Source of the DNA: Watersipora subatra
Taxonomy: Eukaryota > Bryozoa > Gymnolaemata > Cheilostomatida > Watersiporidae
Direction: 5' to 3'
Length of the DNA stretch: 64,000 bases
Assembly: GCF_963576615.1 (NCBI RefSeq)
Contig: NC_088714.1
Location: forward strand, 42,874,072-42,938,071
In this document: in pieces, positions 62,501 through 64,000 of the stretch
Layout: each line of letters begins with the position of its first letter
Numbering within the stretch: the stretch's first letter is position 1
Program-made: the position numbers and the translations under genes
Notes under the pieces: generated by a model
What the model was told of the DNA's origin: nothing
Seen by the model: the letters and a program-made list of their open reading frames with translations, nothing else
Database searches by the model: none

Positions 62501-63900
62501 AGAATCGTTTAAATAGTTTACCCTGTTTGCATGAGTCGTTTGCTCATGCAAACAGCAGCAATTCAATCAACCCTTACACGTCTTTTTATCTGCTTGGTCA
62601 AGTTCAGAATATAGATAGCATGTTAGTGTAACAACTTTTTATTTTAGCAAAGAAAGCATTCTGTATTCGTTTGTCAAAGGTCATCATTTTAGTGTACTAT
62701 ATATATGTAAGTACTACAGTAAAACTTGTACACACTGAGTCAATTTGCTTCAAGGTTTGTTGTATGTTTGAGAAGGCATTCATATAAGAATACACTGTAC
62801 CTCAACTGCAAAAACCTGCCTGCCAAAGGTTTTTAATAAACACAACAGGTAATTACAAATGCCTATAATTACAATAAATACATGATGAAATCATTCAAAA
62901 CTGAACTACATATACATGTATATGCAAGTTATATGATGACAAGGTAACAATCAATAGAGGTAACGAGGTAACAATCAATAGAGGTAACAAGGTAACAATC
63001 AATAGATGTTTCTATTGTTACTTTACCTCAGAGACACGGGAGCTCTGAGGGAAGGGTATGCTCAGCAGAGCTTAGGTTTGTGGTAGAGGTTGTGGTGGAG
63101 ATACAACAATTTACTCTAATTTATTCTATGTGAAGTTTACCCTACATTCATATGTTTTATATGATTATTTATACATCATCTTTACTTACATTAATTTTTA
63201 TTAACTTTTTTATTTGCACTTACAGAGCTGCATTATCATAACAAATTTCTGATTTTGCATATTAGAAGTCGCTTTGTGTCTAGAATCAAGTATTCGTTTA
63301 AACTTTTCATCGTATGTTTAAAAATTTGTCGAGGTGATCATAGGTAGACAGTTTACTGTATCTTTTGATCTTGAGATAGCAAGACAATCGTTACTATAAT
63401 AACGCTGTGTCCGTCTGTCTAAACTCTAAAGCCTCTATTCGAGGCTGGAAGAATTATTGCATCATGTTGGATTCGAATGCGCAACTTTCAGTTTTAACAC
63501 CTAGCAGGCTACCTACCAAATGCGACAACCATTCACTGTCAATGTCAGTAGAATTACTGTACATGTACATATCCAATGCATTTTGCATACACACAGGATA
63601 ATCTCTCACAGCACTCGAGTCTGCTAGGGTCAAGGTTCAAGGAGCTTTGAGGGTACTAGCAATAATAAAAACGAGTAATTTTCATGTTTGAATTTTAGCT
63701 GTTGTTCTGCCAAGGATTTTGCAAGGGTAAATCGTGTGTAATGCAATGCAGTAATCATATATGTTGTGTAGGTGCGACCAAGAACGGCCCGAATACAGAA
63801 GACTGTTACGATAACAGAGGCTAAAAATATCCCTCTACCCGGTAGCAACACAGTTGTTATCAACAGACTGGCTAGACTGTGTCTCTTTGATGGGAATAAG
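35487..63900 (+). CDS. NPHP1: nephrocystin-1, 3' part beyond window
   Basis: Ten exons join in phase to about 396 residues; the gene continues past the window. Residues 1-100 form the N-terminal coiled coil (LDKLQKEC..., LRNDMTDLQKRISEL). Residues 125-200 are an acidic, Glu-rich segment. An SH3 domain at about 208-265 shows VLHDF for ALYDF, GDLSVKKGE, the DGWWQ tryptophan pair and GFLPKTFL. The nephrocystin C-terminal domain follows, with VLHALGAVPAGFR at about 299-311, IPLPG and RLCLFDGNK. Order and spacing match animal NPHP1. The protein is a scaffold of the ciliary transition zone and cell junctions, partnering NPHP4 and others through this region. A transition-zone role here is inferred from homology. 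Confidence 0.92.
35904..35969. repeat. perfect 30-bp palindrome in NPHP1 intron 1
   Basis: Two exactly complementary 30-base arms (35904-35933 and 35940-35969) around the loop CCCAGT; two more base pairs extend the stem outward. It lies 350 bp after exon 1. It may be a recent foldback insertion or a structural RNA element. Confidence 0.95.
36010..36970 (+). pseudogene. Ty3/Gypsy retrotransposon pol remnant
   Basis: Broken plus-strand frames keep an RNase H start (GSGVSAVLSQ near 36,090), its FRPYL and FKIRT blocks near 36,225-36,270, a KPGAKYTD block near 36,385 and a weak integrase zinc-binding relic near 36,880. Stops and frameshifts are frequent, so it is inactive. LTRs were not found. 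Located in NPHP1 intron 1. Confidence 0.7.
36971..38800. other. NPHP1 intron 1, right part
   Basis: AT-rich, no element or exon recognised. Confidence 0.4.
38801..38895 (+). CDS. NPHP1: NPHP1 exon 2
   Basis: Acceptor TTGCTATTATAG. Encodes coiled-coil residues up to YQEL. The 3' limit is uncertain: ending at 38895 (TTGGT then GTTATT) gives the right phase for exon 3 starting at 40016; 38893 is a better donor but out of phase. Confidence 0.7.
39056..40019 (+). repeat. 33-bp tandem array at NPHP1 exon 3 acceptor
   Basis: About 29 copies of TCTCTATTACTTGTCTGCTG plus TAGGTGTATAGGG. Each monomer holds a pyrimidine-rich tract ending in TGTAG or TATAG, so each looks like a 3' splice site. The array ends at exon 3 itself. 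It gives stop-free frames of 370-400 codons on both strands that are not genes. Confidence 0.95.
40016..40160 (+). CDS. NPHP1: NPHP1 exon 3
   Basis: Encodes DLRNDMTDLQKRISEL and FDGKKEDELKRLNNFLAS, matching the second half of the coiled coil. The acceptor (CTTGTCTGCTGTAG) is part of the last monomer of the adjoining 33-bp array; alternatives are 40024 and 40053. The end is set by phase with exon 4 (ACT then GTGATC); a donor at 40155 (GGCAA then GTACTG) would need an unseen extra exon. Confidence 0.72.
40505..42200 (+). repeat. 36-bp tandem array in NPHP1 intron 3
   Basis: About 47 copies of GTTGACAACAGTACGTGTAA plus CTTTACTGTTCAGATG, with ACG/ATG, GTT/ATT and similar single-base variants. 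The part TAACTTTACTGTTCAG resembles a branch point plus acceptor. The variants occur in blocks, indicating segmental amplification. The long frames with MVDNSTCNFTVQ repeats come from the array. Confidence 0.97.
42945..43036 (+). repeat. 23-bp short tandem repeat with GTAAGT
   Basis: Four copies of GTAAGTGACTTCAGGTTACC plus a few bases. It grew inside the minus-strand retrotransposon remnant. Each unit has a perfect GTAAGT donor-like word on the NPHP1 sense strand. Confidence 0.9.
43285..43515 (+). pseudogene. 3' end of another non-LTR element
   Basis: A 76-codon frame keeps the C-terminal pattern common in animal retrotransposon RT proteins: YNTRHSLFSLP, then SSAWNSLLIWIR, then FRAALKQYLLDSL. 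It lies in the opposite orientation inside the minus-strand remnant, so it inserted later. Confidence 0.65.
45278..45339 (+). CDS. NPHP1: NPHP1 exon 4
   Basis: Acceptor GTCTGATTTCAG, donor AA then GTAAGA. Encodes TQVGEMEKKLEPDLTEEDYF, matching the start of the acidic segment. Confidence 0.82.
45735..46876. mobile_element. element with about 80-bp inverted termini
   Basis: The sequence at 45735-45815 recurs inverted at 46795-46876 with about 80% identity by eye; shared blocks include ATGTTTTAGAGG and TCGGTGTACATCAA. Total length 1.14 kb. The inside has no recognisable protein. It is probably a non-autonomous DNA transposon with long terminal inverted repeats. Target duplications were not clear. 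Located in NPHP1 intron 4. Confidence 0.65.
46880..48039. other. NPHP1 intron 4, middle part
   Basis: No exon or element recognised. Confidence 0.4.
48040..48425 (+). repeat. 22-bp tandem array in NPHP1 intron 4
   Basis: About 17 copies of ATCTGTAGTCATACAGTTGC plus AT. Each unit contains ATCTGTAG and ATACAG, acceptor-like on the sense strand. Exon 5 lies 370 bp downstream. Confidence 0.93.
48796..48911 (+). CDS. NPHP1: NPHP1 exon 5
   Basis: Acceptor TTCTGTTGCTGCAG, donor G then GTAGCT. Glu-rich acidic segment, phase 2 in and 1 out. Confidence 0.85.
49150..49274 (+). CDS. NPHP1: NPHP1 exon 6
   Basis: Acceptor CCTTTGCAAGCAG, donor GAG then GTATTT. Second Glu-rich exon, similar in codons to exon 5, which suggests the acidic segment grew by duplication. 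Confidence 0.88.
49822..50072. mobile_element. truncated TACCGTACTTTTCG MITE
   Basis: Same 5' terminus as the element at 25,255 (TACCGTACTTTTCGGACTAT) and a shared interior (TTTGCTGCCGTGTTATAAAG against TTGCTGCCGCGTTAAAAAGC). The 3' terminus is missing. Inserted 54 bp inside the Helitron. Confidence 0.65.
50195..51722 (+). repeat. 763-bp tandem duplication within Helitron
   Basis: Two adjacent copies (about 50195-50957 and 50958-51722) about 763 bp apart, e.g. ATTTTGCCAACATGTTAACA at 50421 and 51184. High identity with a few indels. The second copy leads straight into the Helitron frame, so the unit probably includes its leader. Confidence 0.9.
51824..52252 (+). pseudogene. Helitron Rep/helicase N-terminal fragment
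   Basis: 142 codons with five or so repeats of the type AETAEQTQLRLQRNR, the alanine/glutamine/arginine-rich repeats found at the start of many animal Helitron proteins. A stop at 52250-52252 ends it. Downstream, broken frames keep FALDYSP and a CSRCNALR motif like the cysteine motif that follows in Helitrons. Rep and helicase domains are absent, so it is a dead fragment. Confidence 0.75.
53003..53950. other. NPHP1 intron 6, after Helitron
   Basis: No element recognised; AT-rich. Confidence 0.4.
53953..54080 (+). mobile_element. tRNA-derived SINE
   Basis: Starts GGACGCGTAGTCTAATGGAT (A box TAGTCTAATGG), B box GAGTTCAAATCT, then a tail with AAAACTTTATCGCTATAACT shared with the copy at 26,334. 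The head recalls tRNA-Arg but the stems do not pair, so it is not a tRNA gene. Confidence 0.65.
54185..54500 (+). mobile_element. short Helitron-like element with tRNA-like module, copy H5
   Basis: Starts TCTATATAAATCTCAAAG after A and ends GGATACTAG. It contains a hairpin with arms CTGTGTGTCTAG (54216-54227 and 54257-54268) and, on the minus strand, an A-box-like TGTAGCTTAATGG and a B-box-like GAGATCAAATC. The base after the end is C, not T, so the 3' limit is less sure than in H1 and H2. Confidence 0.45.
54720..55490. repeat. 13-bp tandem array in NPHP1 intron 6
   Basis: About 58 copies of CTCCGACTATATA. The right two thirds are nearly perfect and the left third is degenerate, which suggests growth from the right. 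A 13-bp period shifts frame, so no long frames arise. Confidence 0.95.
55491..56282. other. NPHP1 intron 6, end
   Basis: No element recognised before exon 7. Confidence 0.4.
56283..56380 (+). CDS. NPHP1: NPHP1 exon 7 (SH3, first half)
   Basis: Acceptor TTCTATTGCAG, donor AG then GTAAGA. Encodes VLHDF and GDLSVKKGEIV. Confidence 0.95.
56548..56970. repeat. 22-bp tandem array in NPHP1 intron 7
   Basis: About 19 copies of TGGCAGCATTGCTGTATCGC plus TA, with TTGCTG/TAGCTG and TCGC/TCAC variants in blocks. Confidence 0.95.
57099..58025 (+). mobile_element. Helitron-like element with 101-bp internal satellite, copy H2
   Basis: Starts TCTTTACTATAATAACAG after A and ends GGGTACTAG before T, like H1. 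The first 150 bp hold a minus-strand tRNA-like module (TGTGTAGATGG, then AAGTTTGAATC). From 57,250 to the end, the 3' region is repeated eight times with a regular 101-bp period; each monomer runs from GGAATAATTGTG through TTATTACACCTGATGATCTC to GTACTAG and then an AT linker. Similar element-plus-satellite structures are known for Helentron-type elements in molluscs and flies. Confidence 0.75.
58026..58902. other. NPHP1 intron 7, end
   Basis: No element recognised. The 81-codon frame at 58,606 has no features and ends before the exon 8 acceptor. Confidence 0.4.
58903..59074 (+). CDS. NPHP1: NPHP1 exon 8 (SH3, second half)
   Basis: Acceptor GTACTTATTTAG, donor GAG then GTATGT. Encodes EDGWWQCENAQGDTGFLPKT and then the linker ending GSVKKALTE, as in other nephrocystins. 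Confidence 0.95.
59236..61605. repeat. 15-bp pyrimidine-rich array in NPHP1 intron 8
   Basis: About 158 copies of CTCTCACTCTTATAT, filling nearly the whole 2.58-kb intron. Variants (GCTC, AGTC, ATTC, TTTCATATC) form blocks, and longer segments are duplicated, e.g. the block with TATCTTTCATATCTCTCACT at about 59,757 and 60,268. A pyrimidine-rich sense strand runs to within about 47 bp of the exon 9 acceptor. It yields an 814-codon frame on the minus strand with no gene features. Confidence 0.97.
61652..61831 (+). CDS. NPHP1: NPHP1 exon 9
   Basis: Acceptor TTGACTCTCTGTAG, donor CGT then GTAAGT. 60 codons in phase 0. Contains VLHALGAVPAGFREPT, a highly conserved nephrocystin block. Confidence 0.95.
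61832..63387. other. NPHP1 intron 9, left part
   Basis: No exon seen. At 62,938-63,025 there are three copies of GAGGTAACAATCAATA-type units followed by an inverted TATTGTTACTTTACCTC, so the stretch can fold on itself. Confidence 0.5.
63388..63659 (+). mobile_element. short Helitron-like element with tRNA-like module, copy H3
   Basis: Starts TCGTTACTATAATAACGC after A and ends GGGTACTAG; the next base is C where H1 and H2 have T. On the minus strand it has a B-box-like GCATTCGAATCC preceded by a TTTGGTAGGTAGCCTGC A-box-like stretch. 272 bp. Confidence 0.55.
63772..63900 (+). CDS. NPHP1: NPHP1 exon 10 (last in window)
   Basis: Acceptor ATGTTGTGTAG, donor AAG then GTTGGT. 43 codons with NIPLPG and LARLCLFDGNK, conserved in nephrocystin-1. 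Later exons lie beyond the window. Confidence 0.93.
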
Positions 63901-63904
63901 GTTG

Positions 63905-64000
63905 GTAACTATTGACTATTCTAACCAATGGCTGTGTATCGTTGACTATTCTAACCAATGGCTGTATATCATTGACTATTCTAACCAATGGCTGTGTATC
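63905..64000. repeat. 30-bp tandem repeat in NPHP1 intron 10, cut by window end
   Basis: Three copies of GACTATTCTAACCAATGGCT plus GTATATCATT, beginning right after the exon 10 donor and continuing to the window edge. Each unit has TTCTAAC, which fits a branch-point consensus. Confidence 0.9.

Overview
This is a 64 kb piece of an AT-rich animal nuclear genome, probably an invertebrate. Three genes can be assembled across GT-AG introns with every reading phase agreeing. The rest is intron and intergenic DNA packed with tandem arrays and decayed transposons (Helitron, hAT, mariner, MITEs, tRNA-derived SINEs, non-LTR and Ty3/Gypsy retrotransposons). The mix suits a lophotrochozoan such as a mollusc, annelid or bryozoan, but the sequence does not fix the phylum. 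Most long open frames here are repeat arrays without stops, not genes.

Layout. 1-13,590: no recognised gene; a large inverted duplication, a direct duplication, 24-bp and 36-bp tandem arrays, short Helitron-like and SINE copies, and a run of G. 14,063-21,221 (+): a five-exon bZIP transcription factor of the Fos/ATF3/BATF type (268 aa), poly(A) signal at 21,589. 22,916-35,087 (-): a four-exon homologue of COX7A2L/SCAF1 (135 aa), a cytochrome c oxidase subunit 7A-family protein; its introns hold a MITE, a SINE, a mariner and a non-autonomous hAT element. 35,487 to beyond the window end (+): ten exons (about 396 aa) of nephrocystin-1 (NPHP1), with coiled coil, acidic segment, SH3 domain and the start of the conserved C-terminal domain.

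COX7A2L and NPHP1 are head to head, with 399 bp between start codons, so they may share a bidirectional promoter. The bZIP and COX7A2L genes converge. No functional pathway joins the three genes.

The most unusual feature is the intron content of NPHP1. Most of its larger introns carry one or more private tandem arrays (monomers 13, 15, 22, 22, 30, 33, 36 and 101 bp). Several monomers look like 3' splice sites. The 33-bp array in intron 2 runs directly into exon 3, so the exon's own acceptor is the last monomer. A 2.4-kb pyrimidine-rich array ends about 47 bp before exon 9. A second unusual feature is a family of short elements with Helitron-like ends (TC...CTAG, mostly between A and T) that carry a reversed tRNA-like module; one copy has expanded its 3' end into a 101-bp satellite.
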